From NCBI GenBank assembly GCA_910587045.1, contig CAJULG010000014.1:1-52592 (forward strand): a DNA stretch of 52,592 nt, given 5' to 3'. This document shows positions 1 to 7,740 of the stretch, in pieces. Position 1 is the first letter of the stretch. Each line of letters begins with the position of its first letter. The notes under the pieces are model-generated. The model was not told the DNA's origin and did no database searches. It saw only the letters and a program-made list of their open reading frames with translations. The DNA comes from an uncultured Lachnospiraceae bacterium. Lineage in GTDB: Bacteria; Bacillota; Clostridia; Lachnospirales; Lachnospiraceae. The position numbers and the translations under genes were made by a program.

Positions 1-61
1 GCCATTTTAGTTGCCTCCTTATTTCTCTTTGATTATACATCAAATCCTTGTGTATAAGGTG

Positions 62-190
62 TCAACTAAAATGATACAACATCATAATATGACTTCTGCT
101 AATTCCATACACCGCTTGCCCTTCAGCTGCATTCACATACTTCTTAAACACTTCTTTTGTGTCCGAATATGATTTATATGAATATCCCAT
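62..190 (-). pseudogene. Truncated DUF6462-like small protein, third copy
   Basis: A 42-codon reading frame starts with ATG at 190 and ends with TGA at 62. Residues about 18-35 (YVNAAEGQAVYGISRSHI) match the repeated core of the two genes just upstream on the same strand (YAEGAKMYSMGLSKFQ and VGEGTLIYNIGRNRFI). The match stops after the first half of the roughly 45-residue unit, so this is probably a copy cut short near position 64. It lies 3 bases downstream of the 194-640 gene. The family is known mainly from integrative elements, where it is thought to act like an excisionase or small DNA-binding protein. That role is inference. Confidence 0.5.
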
Positions 191-193
191 ACT

Positions 194-640
194 TTAATCC
201 TCCTTCCATAAAGGATGTTTCATTTCCACAGGTTTCTCCCTGAATTGCTCCATGTATTCATCAAATACATCCAGTCGTACAAGAACCTTGCTTACTTTAC
301 TATCGCCCACCTTATAAACAGCTCCCGCTGCTCTTGCCATCTCGATAAATCGATTGCGTCCAATATTATAAATAAGTGTTCCTTCACCCACCCTTACATA
401 TTTACGCTGAATGAGTTTTGATGTTCTACCAACTTTTGTTAAATGCTTCATATATTCCTCCAAAGGTTCAATCTTAATTAATCGTATTTTAGATAGCTGA
501 TACACTGCTACTGCTGCTTTTGCATATACAATAACAAGCGTTTCATCTAATCCAAAATATTGTGCAGCTTCTTCATATCTTACAAATCGTTTCATCATAT
601 TCGATGCCTCATTTCCACGAGGCGATAAAATCACTGACAT
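194..640 (-). CDS. DUF6462-like small DNA-binding-type protein, two repeat units
   Basis: This 148-residue protein holds two copies of one unit. The first covers about residues 16-65 (MKRFVRYEEAAQYFGLDE, then AKAAVAVYQL) and the second about residues 80-135 (KYVRVGEGTLIYNIGRNR, then ARAAGAVYKVG and a DEYM end). Each unit looks like a short winged-helix or excisionase-type fold: EGA-Y--G, then a small-residue helix, then a V-L---LDEY ending. An AGGTGAG ribosome-binding site lies 5 bases before the ATG at 640, which supports this start. It follows the 649-867 gene by 8 bases, so the two are probably co-transcribed. Function is unknown. Similar proteins sit beside integrases in Firmicutes elements, which suggests a recombination accessory or regulator. 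Confidence 0.6.
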   Translation of the reverse strand: MSVILSPRGNEASNMMKRFVRYEEAAQYFGLDETLVIVYAKAAVAVYQLSKIRLIKIEPLEEYMKHLTKVGRTSKLIQRKYVRVGEGTLIYNIGRNRFIEMARAAGAVYKVGDSKVSKVLVRLDVFDEYMEQFREKPVEMKHPLWKED

Positions 641-648
641 ATGCTCAC

Positions 649-867
649 CTACTTATAAAAATCATCTTCAACAATTCTGAATGTTTCTAAGTACTCATCA
701 AGAATTTCTGTATTTACTAAAACCAATTGACCAACCTTATAACATGCTTTTGCATCTTTCGCTAATTCCTGAAATTTGCTTAAGCCCATACTATACATCT
801 TGGCTCCTTCCGCATATCTCACAAACTTCAGCATATTTCTTTTATTTGATGATTTTTTACCTGTCAT
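649..867 (-). CDS. DUF6462-like small protein, single unit
   Basis: A 72-residue protein with one copy of the same unit as its neighbour (FVRYAEGAKMYSMGLSKFQE, then ACYKVGQLVLVNTEILDEYL). I chose the ATG at 867 because AAAGGAG lies about 10 bases upstream. The longer open frame, to 978, would run through a strong hairpin at 908-945 and is unlikely to be translated. It heads a small leftward operon of related genes. The likely role is DNA binding within a mobile element. That is inferred from the family and from the position next to the lysS 3' end. Confidence 0.6.
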   Translation of the reverse strand: MTGKKSSNKRNMLKFVRYAEGAKMYSMGLSKFQELAKDAKACYKVGQLVLVNTEILDEYLETFRIVEDDFYK

Positions 868-900
868 ACCGCTTGCTCCTTTCGATTGTTTTTTCCATAA

Positions 901-945
901 CGCAAAAAGAGGATACTTTCTAAATTTCTTTAGAAAATATCCTCT
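901..945 (-). terminator. Hairpin terminator downstream of lysS
   Basis: Positions 908-924 and 929-945 form a 17-bp stem with one mismatch and a 4-base loop. Read on the minus strand it is followed by TTTTTGCG. It lies downstream of lysS and upstream of the ribosome-binding site of the 649-867 gene. It probably ends lysS transcription and insulates the small genes. Confidence 0.6.
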
Positions 946-1024
946 AAGTAGTGCTAATCTTTCAATTTTGCTTTTCAATAAGATTGTAAATCTTTGTACA
1001 CTCTTTGTTATGACTATTGCTTTT

Positions 1025-1051
1025 AGTGGTCAAAAAAGTGGTCAATTGACC
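1025..1051. repeat. GGTCAA repeats beside the lysS 3' end
   Basis: AGTGGTCAA occurs at 1025-1033 and again at 1037-1045. The second copy merges into the palindrome GGTCAATTGACC at 1040-1051. Such clustered repeats next to the end of a housekeeping gene are typical of integrase or excisionase arm sites. Nothing in the window proves attachment here. Confidence 0.4.
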
Positions 1052-1089
1052 ATCCGACATCCCGCAAGCCCGCATAAACACTGGTTTTT

Positions 1090-2589
1090 TTATTTTTCCT
1101 GGCGCATTGTCGGGAACAACAGTACATCCCGAATTGCCGGTGAATCCGTCAGAAGCATACACATTCTGTCAATTCCAAATCCGATACCGCCTGTGGGTGG
1201 CATACCGATTTCAAGGGCATTCAGGAAGTCTTCGTCGGTATGGTTCGCCTCCTCATCACCTGCATCTGCAAGTGCATCCTGGGCAGCAAAACGCTCTCTT
1301 TGGTCAATCGGATCATTTAACTCGGAATAAGCATTTGCCATCTCCCAACCATTCATAAAGAACTCAAAGCGCTCCACATAGTCTGGATTGTCCGGTTTCT
1401 TCTTCGTGAGCGGTGATATCTCGACCGGATGATCCATAACAAATGTCGGCTGAACAAGATGTTCCTCAACATATTCTTCAAAAAACAGGTTGAGTATATC
1501 TCCCTTAAGATGTCTGTCCTCAAACTCAATATGATGTTCCTTGGCGGCTGCTCTTGCCTCCTCCAATGAGTGTATCTCATTGAAATCAACATTTGCATAT
1601 TTCTTGACTGCATCTACCATTGTTATACGCTCAAAGGGCTTTCCCAGATCCATCTCAATGCCATTATAAGTAATTTTTGTGGTTCCAAGAACCTCCTGCG
1701 CAACATACCGATAGAGATTTTCTGTCAGATCCAACATCCCGTTATAATCCGTATAAGCCTGATACAGTTCCATCAGCGTAAATTCGGGATTGTGCCTTGT
1801 ATCCAACCCCTCATTACGAAATACACGCCCAATCTCATAAACGCGTTCTAATCCTCCTACAATAAGTCTTTTCAAATAAAGCTCAAGGGAAATTCTAAGC
1901 TTCAAATCTTCGCCAAGCGCATTAAAGTGTGTTTCAAACGGTCTTGCGGCAGCACCACCTGCATTGCTGACAAGCATTGGCGTTTCAACCTCCATGAATC
2001 CCTGTTCGTCAAGATATCTACGAATCGTACTGATAATCCGCGAACGCTTAATAAATGTATCCTTGACCTCAGGATTCATAATAAGATCTGTATATCTCTG
2101 GCGATAACGCAAATCTGTATTCGTAAGACCATGATATTTCTCAGGAAGAATCTGCAGGCTCTTGGTAAGAAGCGTAATTTCAGTCACATGTATGGACTTT
2201 TCCCCTGTTTTTGTGAGAAATGCCTTGCCCTTTAAACCAACGATATCACCGATATCCATACGCTTGAATTCCTTGTATGATTCTTCTCCCAAATCATCCC
2301 GGGCTACATATATTTGTATATTTCCGGATTTATCCTGAATATTTCCGAAGGAAGCCTTACCCATAACACGTTTTGACATAAGTCTGCCTGCCACAGATAC
2401 CTCCCTGCCTTCATATGCGTCAAAATCATCCTTTATATCTGCGGTGTGAGTATCAACATCATACCTGGTGATTTCAAAGGGATTCTTACCTGCCTCCTGC
2501 AATTCCGCTAATTTTTCACGGCGAACCTTTAACAGCTGGTTAATATCCTGCTGCTTTGGCTGATTGTTCTGTTCCTTTTGCTCTGCCAT
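1090..2589 (-). CDS. lysS: Lysyl-tRNA synthetase, class II
   Basis: A 499-residue cytoplasmic enzyme that charges tRNA-Lys using ATP. The N-terminal OB-fold anticodon-binding domain covers about residues 50-160 (VSVAGRLMSKRVMGKASF). The class II core follows, with motif 2 (VYEIGRVFRNEGLDTRHNPE) and motif 3 (PPTGGIGFGIDRMCMLLTDS). The length is normal for the short form of the family. An AAGGAAG ribosome-binding site precedes the ATG. The last residues (LLFPTMRQEK) are followed directly by element-like DNA with GGTCAA repeats. The 3' end may therefore have been altered by an integration event, though the protein looks complete. Confidence 0.97.
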   Translation of the reverse strand: MAEQKEQNNQPKQQDINQLLKVRREKLAELQEAGKNPFEITRYDVDTHTADIKDDFDAYEGREVSVAGRLMSKRVMGKASFGNIQDKSGNIQIYVARDDLGEESYKEFKRMDIGDIVGLKGKAFLTKTGEKSIHVTEITLLTKSLQILPEKYHGLTNTDLRYRQRYTDLIMNPEVKDTFIKRSRIISTIRRYLDEQGFMEVETPMLVSNAGGAAARPFETHFNALGEDLKLRISLELYLKRLIVGGLERVYEIGRVFRNEGLDTRHNPEFTLMELYQAYTDYNGMLDLTENLYRYVAQEVLGTTKITYNGIEMDLGKPFERITMVDAVKKYANVDFNEIHSLEEARAAAKEHHIEFEDRHLKGDILNLFFEEYVEEHLVQPTFVMDHPVEISPLTKKKPDNPDYVERFEFFMNGWEMANAYSELNDPIDQRERFAAQDALADAGDEEANHTDEDFLNALEIGMPPTGGIGFGIDRMCMLLTDSPAIRDVLLFPTMRQEK

Positions 2590-2693
2590 TTATTATCTTC
2601 CTTTCCATTTCATTCGTTACCGGTAACTTCCAAATATAATTCTCCTGTAACAAGAAAGGGATTGGTTTTCACCAGCCCCTGTCTCCATACGAA

Positions 2694-3173
2694 TTATTTT
2701 AATCTCTGAATGTCCAGCACCTTATACTGATAAGTGCCATCCGGTGCTTCCACATCTACAACATCATCAATCTTGGCACCGATCAAGGCTTTGCCAATCG
2801 GGGATTCATTGGAAATCTTATTCTTTAATATATCTGATTCTTTGGAGCCTACCAGTTTATATTCTACCTCTTCATCAAACTCCATATCCAGCACTTTTAC
2901 AGAGCAGCCGACGTTGACGGTCTTTAAATCAATCTCATCCTCATCTACAACATCTACGTTCTTGAGCATCTTCTCCAGTTCTTTGATCCGGGCTTCAATA
3001 TCCCGCTGCTCATCCATGGCGGCATCATATTCTGCATTCTCGGATAAATCCCCCTGCTCTCTTGCTTCCTTAATCTTCTGTGCGATTTCCTTTCTGGTGA
3101 CTACCTTCAAATGGTGAAGTTCATCCTCCATCTCCCGCAAACCAGCATATGTGATAATCATCTTCTCTGCCAT
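2694..3173 (-). CDS. greA: Transcription elongation factor GreA
   Basis: A 159-residue protein that rescues backtracked RNA polymerase by stimulating cleavage of the nascent RNA. The N-terminal coiled-coil hairpin is clear (about residues 9-75, with the acidic tip region GDLSENAEYDAAMDEQ). The C-terminal FKBP-like domain ends with SNESPIGKALIGAKIDD. I prefer the ATG at 3173 over the upstream one at 3200: AAAGGA lies about 9 bases before it and the homology starts there. It lies upstream of lysS on the same strand. The greA-lysS pairing is common in Firmicutes and suggests one transcription unit. Confidence 0.95.
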   Translation of the reverse strand: MAEKMIITYAGLREMEDELHHLKVVTRKEIAQKIKEAREQGDLSENAEYDAAMDEQRDIEARIKELEKMLKNVDVVDEDEIDLKTVNVGCSVKVLDMEFDEEVEYKLVGSKESDILKNKISNESPIGKALIGAKIDDVVDVEAPDGTYQYKVLDIQRLK

Positions 3174-3293
3174 TCCATATAATCCTTTCTTTCTATACAT
3201 ATTCGCCTATTAAACGATCCCACAGCCTAATAGACATACTGTACCAATTATATTCAATCATTATATATCAGCCATAACGTCCTGTCAACGTAC

Positions 3294-3333
3294 AAAAAAA
3301 CAGTCACAGACCGAAGTGATCAGGGTCTGTGAC
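3294..3333 (-). terminator. Terminator after tRNA-Leu
   Basis: A 10-bp perfect stem (GTCACAGACC at 3303-3312 with GGTCTGTGAC at 3324-3333) is followed on the minus strand by a run of seven T. It lies just downstream of the tRNA-Leu gene and upstream of greA, and would separate the two transcripts. Confidence 0.85.
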
Positions 3334-3350
3334 TATCGATATAATAGAAT

Positions 3351-3433
3351 GCAGTTGACGGGACTTGAACCCGAACCCACTTGCGTGGACATGAACCTGA
3401 ATCATGCGCGTATGCCAATTCCGCCACAACTGC
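3351..3433 (-). tRNA. tRNA-Leu (anticodon CAG)
   Basis: The minus strand folds as a class II tRNA of 83 bases. The acceptor stem pairs GCAGTTG with CAACTGC. The anticodon stem pairs CATGA with TCATG around the loop TTCAGGT, giving anticodon CAG, which reads CUG. The long variable arm and the GGTTCAAGTCC T-loop are present. The 3' CCA is not encoded. It lies between a trigger-factor-like gene and greA, with a strong terminator 18 bases downstream. Confidence 0.96.
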
Positions 3434-3481
3434 TTATTCTCTGCTGGCACTCAAGCACCAACAGAGGATATTATACAGCAT

Positions 3482-4573
3482 TTATTCACTAATTGCAATA
3501 GCTTTTTCTACTAAAAATGCAATAACTTTATCATAGATGACTGCATAGGACAATTCCTCCATCGTATATCTTTCATACATAGAGTCAGGCGTTATACTGG
3601 TATTCTCTGAACATTCCGCCTTCACATACTCATCAATCTCCTGCTTCGTAACTGTAATTCCCTCTTTATCCGCAATCTGACAGATTACCATCTTTTCCTC
3701 CAGCAGTTCCCGGACATAATCCTCTGCTGCAGTTGCATAACTCTCCTCCGTATATGGATTCCCCTCCTTATCCTGTAACTGGCTCAGATAAACGGAATAC
3801 TCCACCCCGTAAGAAGCTGCCGTGTCCTTTGCTCCCTGAATCGTCTTTTCCGTCAGGGTTGCCACTTCATCCTCCGGATAGCTGTTAACTGTGGCATTAT
3901 CAATAACAGCAGTTATGATATCCACTTTCATTTGATAGTCTGCCTGCTGCGTTTTGTAATTCTCAAAATCCATCTTCAGTGCATCCATAAAGGAATTCAC
4001 GGTTTCGTATGAGGTATTCGCCGCTACCAGCTCATCTGTTAACTCCTCCGGATAATCAATCTGATAAATAGTATTGATCTTACATATAAATGTGGCATCC
4101 TTGCCTGCCAGCTCATTAGGCGTGCCGTCCATATTCTTATAATCATCCGGAAACGTTACGTTAACCTCTATACCTTCTTCACCGATCTCATGTCCGATCA
4201 ACTGCTCCTCAAAATCATCAATATACCTGTGAGAACCAATCGTCAGATCTGCACCCTTTCCTTCTGTATTACCACCCTCGAATGCCTCTCCGTCCGCATA
4301 ACCGATATAGTCCAGATTAATGATATCTCCGTCCTTTACCGTACCTTCTGTTAATTCCGTGCGTTCTCCCAGCTGAGCAAGAAAACTGTCCACCTGCTCT
4401 TTTAACTCTTCCTCTGTCACCTCCGTCGACATCGGCGTATATTCAATTTCTGTGTATTGACCCAGAGTTACATAATCCGTATAATTCTGCAATTTAGTCC
4501 CGTCATTGCAGCCTGACAGCAGGCAGGCGCACATACTGATCCCAGCCAACATTCCTATTAGCTTTTTTTTCAT
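3482..4573 (-). CDS. Trigger-factor-like FKBP peptidyl-prolyl isomerase lipoprotein
   Basis: A 363-residue predicted lipoprotein. A lysine-rich start, a hydrophobic stretch and the lipobox LLSGC (Cys about 22) mark lipid anchoring outside the membrane. Residues about 95-175 form an FKBP-type domain (DGDIINLDYIGYADGEAFEG, then FPDDYKN). The rest is helical, like the trigger factor C-terminal chaperone arms. The ribosome-binding N-terminal domain of true trigger factor is replaced by the signal peptide. The likely job is folding of exported proteins, similar in idea to PrsA, but the substrate is unknown. Not confused with tig: length and signal peptide differ. Confidence 0.85.
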   Translation of the reverse strand: MKKKLIGMLAGISMCACLLSGCNDGTKLQNYTDYVTLGQYTEIEYTPMSTEVTEEELKEQVDSFLAQLGERTELTEGTVKDGDIINLDYIGYADGEAFEGGNTEGKGADLTIGSHRYIDDFEEQLIGHEIGEEGIEVNVTFPDDYKNMDGTPNELAGKDATFICKINTIYQIDYPEELTDELVAANTSYETVNSFMDALKMDFENYKTQQADYQMKVDIITAVIDNATVNSYPEDEVATLTEKTIQGAKDTAASYGVEYSVYLSQLQDKEGNPYTEESYATAAEDYVRELLEEKMVICQIADKEGITVTKQEIDEYVKAECSENTSITPDSMYERYTMEELSYAVIYDKVIAFLVEKAIAISE

Positions 4574-4690
4574 ATTTTTTCATTCCTTCTTTCCTAAATA
4601 TTTACATACTTAAAAACTCTTATTACCATACCACAAAGTCCGGGAAATGAAAAGCTTTTCACAAAATTATCATGATCGACATAGCCTTCT

Positions 4691-4764
4691 ACACAATATA
4701 TTGTGGTCTTTTTAAAAAATTAATCCTATATGTTGTAGACAAAGTCTGTTGGAGATGCTATAAT
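4691..4764 (+). promoter_or_regulatory. nrdD promoter with paired NrdR boxes
   Basis: Box 1 is ACACAATATATTGTGG at 4691-4706, a near-perfect NrdR box. Box 2 is ATCCTATATGTTGTAG at 4723-4738. The two are 32 bp apart, which is the usual three-turn spacing. Box 2 overlaps the -35 (TAGACA, 4736-4741), which is followed after 17 bp by TATAAT at 4759-4764. NrdR with ATP or dATP would block this promoter when dNTPs are plentiful. Confidence 0.8.
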
Positions 4765-4867
4765 GAATACTCGAAGGGTTTTGAAACAGGCCCTGCTTTT
4801 TACTTTATCAGTCATTTCAGCAGGACCAGGGGTACAAACTTACTATATAAAAAGGTGGAGTCAAATT

Positions 4868-6994
4868 ATGCAAGTTATCAAACGAGACGGTCAGACAGTT
4901 ACTTATGACCGAAGTAAAATCGTAACCGCGATTCAAAAAGCAAATGCCGAGGTCGCTCCCTCCGAGCAGGTCTCAGTAGACACGATCGACAACATTATCA
5001 GCTATATCGAGAGCAAGAACCGCTCCCGTATGCTGGTGGAAGATATTCAGGATATCATTGAACAGAAATTAATGGCAGACGGCAAGTTCGTCCTTGCAAA
5101 AACCTATATCATTTACCGCTATTCCAGAGAACTGGTTCGAAAAGCCAATACAACGGATGATTCAATCTTAAGTCTGATCAAGAACAGCAATAAGGATGTT
5201 ATGGAAGAAAATTCGAACAAAAACGCCACCGTAGCATCAACGCAGCGCGATCTGATCGCAGGTGAGGTATCCAAGGATCTGACGAAGCGTATCCTGCTGC
5301 CGGAGAAGATCGCAAAAGCACACGAAGACGGAGTACTGCATTTTCATGATTCTGATTATTTCCTGCAGCCGATCTTCAACTGCTGTCTGATCAACATTGG
5401 AGATATGCTGGATAACGGAACCGTGATGAATGGTAAACTGATTGAAAGCCCGAAGAGTTTTCAGGTTGCCTGTACGGTCATGACTCAGATCATTTCTTCT
5501 GTTGCAAGCAGTCAATATGGCGGTCAGTCTGTGGATGTCCGTCACCTGGGTAAATATTTAAGAAAAAGCTATGACAAATACCGTTCAAGATTCGAGGAGC
5601 AGTTCGGTGACCAGGTTTCAGCTGATATTATTGAGGAACTGACCAAGGAACGAGTACAGGACGAACTGCGTTCCGGCGTACAGACCATTCAGTATCAGAT
5701 CAATACATTAATGACAACTAACGGACAGTCCCCATTTGTTACATTGTTCCTGTATCTGGATGAAAAAGATGAATATATTAAAGAGAACGCCCAGATCATC
5801 GCTGAGATATTACGCCAGCGTATGGAGGGTATTAAGAATGAAAAGGGCGTATATGTGACCCCTGCCTTCCCGAAGCTGATTTATGTACTGGATGAGTGTA
5901 ACTGTCTGAAGGGCGGAGAATATGACTATATTACGGAAATGGCTGTACGCTGTTCTGCAAAGCGTATGTATCCGGATTATATCAGTGCAAAAATGATGCG
6001 TCAGAATTATGAGGGCAACGTATTCAGTCCGATGGGTTGCCGAAGCTTCCTGTCTCCTTGGCAGGATAAAGACGGTAATTACAAATTCGAGGGACGTTTC
6101 AATCAGGGCGTGGTTTCACTTAATCTGCCTCAGATCGGTATCCTTGCCAAGAAGGATGAAGAGAAATTCTGGCAGATCTTTGATGAACGGCTTGAATTAT
6201 GCTATGAAGCGCTGATGTGCCGTCATAATGCCCTGATCGGTGTCACCTCGGATGTCAGTCCGATCCACTGGCAGTATGGTGCTATCGCCCGGCTTAAAAA
6301 GGGAGAAAAAATAGATGAATTGTTATACAATGGATACTCTACCATTTCCCTTGGATATATCGGCCTGTATGAAGTAACAAAGCTGATGAAGGGTGTCAGT
6401 CATACCGAACCGGAAGGACTGGATTTTGCTCTGCGTGTCATGAATCATCTGCGGGAAGCAACGGAACGCTGGAAGGCAGAAACCGGAATTGCTTTCGGAC
6501 TCTATGGTACGCCTGCGGAATCCCTCTGCTACCGCTTTGCAAGGATTGACAAGATACGCTTTGGAACGATCGAGGATATCACAGACAAGGGATACTATAC
6601 CAATTCCTACCATGTTGACGTGCGGGAAAAAATTGATGCATTTAGCAAGTTCCAGTTTGAAAGTCAGTTCCAGGAGATTTCTTCCGGTGGTGCGATCTCT
6701 TATGTTGAGATTCCAAACATGCGGAACAATCTGGAAGCGCTGTCGGAGGTTGTCCGTTACATTTATGATAACATCCAGTATGCGGAATTCAATACCAAGT
6801 CGGATTACTGCCATGTATGCGGCTGGGATGGTGAAATTATTGTCAATGACAATAATGAATGGGAGTGTCCGCAATGTCATAACAAGGATCATTCTAAAAT
6901 GAATGTTACCCGTCGTACCTGTGGCTATCTGGGTGAGAATTTCTGGAATGTAGGCAAGACAAAGGAAATCAAATCCCGGGTATTGCATTTGTAA
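4868..6994 (+). CDS. nrdD: Anaerobic ribonucleoside-triphosphate reductase
   Basis: A 708-residue glycyl-radical enzyme that reduces ribonucleotides to deoxyribonucleotides without oxygen. Residues 1-90 are an ATP-cone (IKRDGQTVTYDRSKIVTAIQ), the dATP/ATP switch. The C-terminal zinc site has two CxxC pairs (CHVCGWDGE and CPQCHNKD). The radical glycine is about residue 686 in RRTCGYLG. The ATG at 4868 is chosen because GGTGGAG lies just upstream and homology starts at MQVIKRDG. The activase gene nrdG follows after about 110 bases that hold a hairpin. Paired NrdR boxes upstream give dNTP-responsive control. Confidence 0.97.
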   Translation: MQVIKRDGQTVTYDRSKIVTAIQKANAEVAPSEQVSVDTIDNIISYIESKNRSRMLVEDIQDIIEQKLMADGKFVLAKTYIIYRYSRELVRKANTTDDSILSLIKNSNKDVMEENSNKNATVASTQRDLIAGEVSKDLTKRILLPEKIAKAHEDGVLHFHDSDYFLQPIFNCCLINIGDMLDNGTVMNGKLIESPKSFQVACTVMTQIISSVASSQYGGQSVDVRHLGKYLRKSYDKYRSRFEEQFGDQVSADIIEELTKERVQDELRSGVQTIQYQINTLMTTNGQSPFVTLFLYLDEKDEYIKENAQIIAEILRQRMEGIKNEKGVYVTPAFPKLIYVLDECNCLKGGEYDYITEMAVRCSAKRMYPDYISAKMMRQNYEGNVFSPMGCRSFLSPWQDKDGNYKFEGRFNQGVVSLNLPQIGILAKKDEEKFWQIFDERLELCYEALMCRHNALIGVTSDVSPIHWQYGAIARLKKGEKIDELLYNGYSTISLGYIGLYEVTKLMKGVSHTEPEGLDFALRVMNHLREATERWKAETGIAFGLYGTPAESLCYRFARIDKIRFGTIEDITDKGYYTNSYHVDVREKIDAFSKFQFESQFQEISSGGAISYVEIPNMRNNLEALSEVVRYIYDNIQYAEFNTKSDYCHVCGWDGEIIVNDNNEWECPQCHNKDHSKMNVTRRTCGYLGENFWNVGKTKEIKSRVLHL

Positions 6995-7038
6995 GACCAG
7001 AATCCCTGCTTGCGGATTTTACATGTAACTACTGTAAG

Positions 7039-7078
7039 TGCCAAGTGGAAGTACCAGTTAATCCACTTGGCATCTTTT
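7039..7078 (+). terminator. Intercistronic terminator or attenuator between nrdD and nrdG
   Basis: TGCCAAGTGGA (7039-7049) pairs perfectly with TCCACTTGGCA (7062-7072), followed by TCTTTTTA. Because nrdG lies only 28 bases further on, this hairpin probably reduces nrdG expression relative to nrdD rather than ending the operon. This fits the lower need for the activase. Confidence 0.75.
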
Positions 7079-7105
7079 TATAAATTTTGAATATGGAGTA
7101 TCAAC

Positions 7106-7660
7106 ATGAATTTTGCAGATATAAAACAATATGATATTGCGAATGGGCCGGGAATCCGCATTTCCCTCTTTGTCAGTGGATGCACCCATCATTGTAAGAA
7201 CTGCTTTAATCCGGAAACCTGGGATTTTAATTACGGTTCGCTCTTTACTTCCGGTACGATCAAAACCATTCTGGACTATATGGCTCCCGATTATATCCGG
7301 GGACTTACCATTCTGGGCGGTGAACCTTTTGAGCATACAAATCAGTTTGGATTATTGCCTCTCGTCCGCGCGGTCAAAGAACGTTACCCGGATAAGAGCA
7401 TCTGGTGTTATACGGGATATCTGTTTGATGAGAATATACTGAAAAATATGATCCCTGTCTGGCCGGAGACGACAGAACTGCTCTCCTATATTGACGTTCT
7501 GGTAGATGGTCCTTTCATTGAGGAAGAAAAAGATCTGGGAATCAAGTTCCGCGGCTCCCGCAATCAGAGGATCATATGTGTTCGGGAATCCTTGAAGAGC
7601 GGAAAAGTAGTTCTCTGGGATGAATCCCGGGACTTTTTCTCAAAGGGAAGCGAAGCCTGA
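7106..7660 (+). CDS. nrdG: Anaerobic ribonucleotide reductase activating protein
   Basis: A 184-residue radical SAM enzyme that installs the glycyl radical on NrdD by cleaving S-adenosylmethionine. The [4Fe-4S] cluster motif CxxxCxxC is CTHHCKNC (Cys 26, 30, 33). A TILGGEPF segment about residues 71-78 corresponds to the GGE SAM-binding motif. Length is normal for NrdG. It follows nrdD on the same strand and is ended by a strong terminator at 7661-7708. Confidence 0.95.
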   Translation: MNFADIKQYDIANGPGIRISLFVSGCTHHCKNCFNPETWDFNYGSLFTSGTIKTILDYMAPDYIRGLTILGGEPFEHTNQFGLLPLVRAVKERYPDKSIWCYTGYLFDENILKNMIPVWPETTELLSYIDVLVDGPFIEEEKDLGIKFRGSRNQRIICVRESLKSGKVVLWDESRDFFSKGSEA

Positions 7661-7708
7661 AAAACCGGGAGGAACACAAAATCGTGTTTCTCCCGGTTTT
7701 CTTTTTTT
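7661..7708 (+). terminator. Terminator after nrdG
   Basis: A long stem begins directly after the nrdG stop. AAAACCGGGAG with AACAC (7661-7677) pairs with GTGTT, a few bases and CTCCCGGTTTT (7684-7700), with one bulge, followed by a T run. With A residues at the other end it may also work on the minus strand for the 13055-7741 operon. Confidence 0.85.
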
Positions 7709-7740
7709 CCTGCCTTATTCTGTTTTCTGATCATTCATAC

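Noticed and set aside
649..978. A longer 109-residue start for the second DUF6462-like gene
   Set aside because: The extra N-terminus would cross the strong hairpin at 908-945, while AAAGGAG sits properly before the ATG at 867.
776..1330. 184-codon plus-strand frame over the lysS end
   Set aside because: It has no family pattern and is antisense to lysS and the hairpin, so it is a shadow frame.
4763..4867. Extended 743-residue NrdD beginning at 4763
   Set aside because: That start overlaps the TATAAT of the promoter. The site GGTGGAG and the family homology fit the ATG at 4868.
6323..6988. 221-codon minus-strand frame inside nrdD
   Set aside because: It is antisense to a conserved gene and has no ribosome-binding site or protein pattern.
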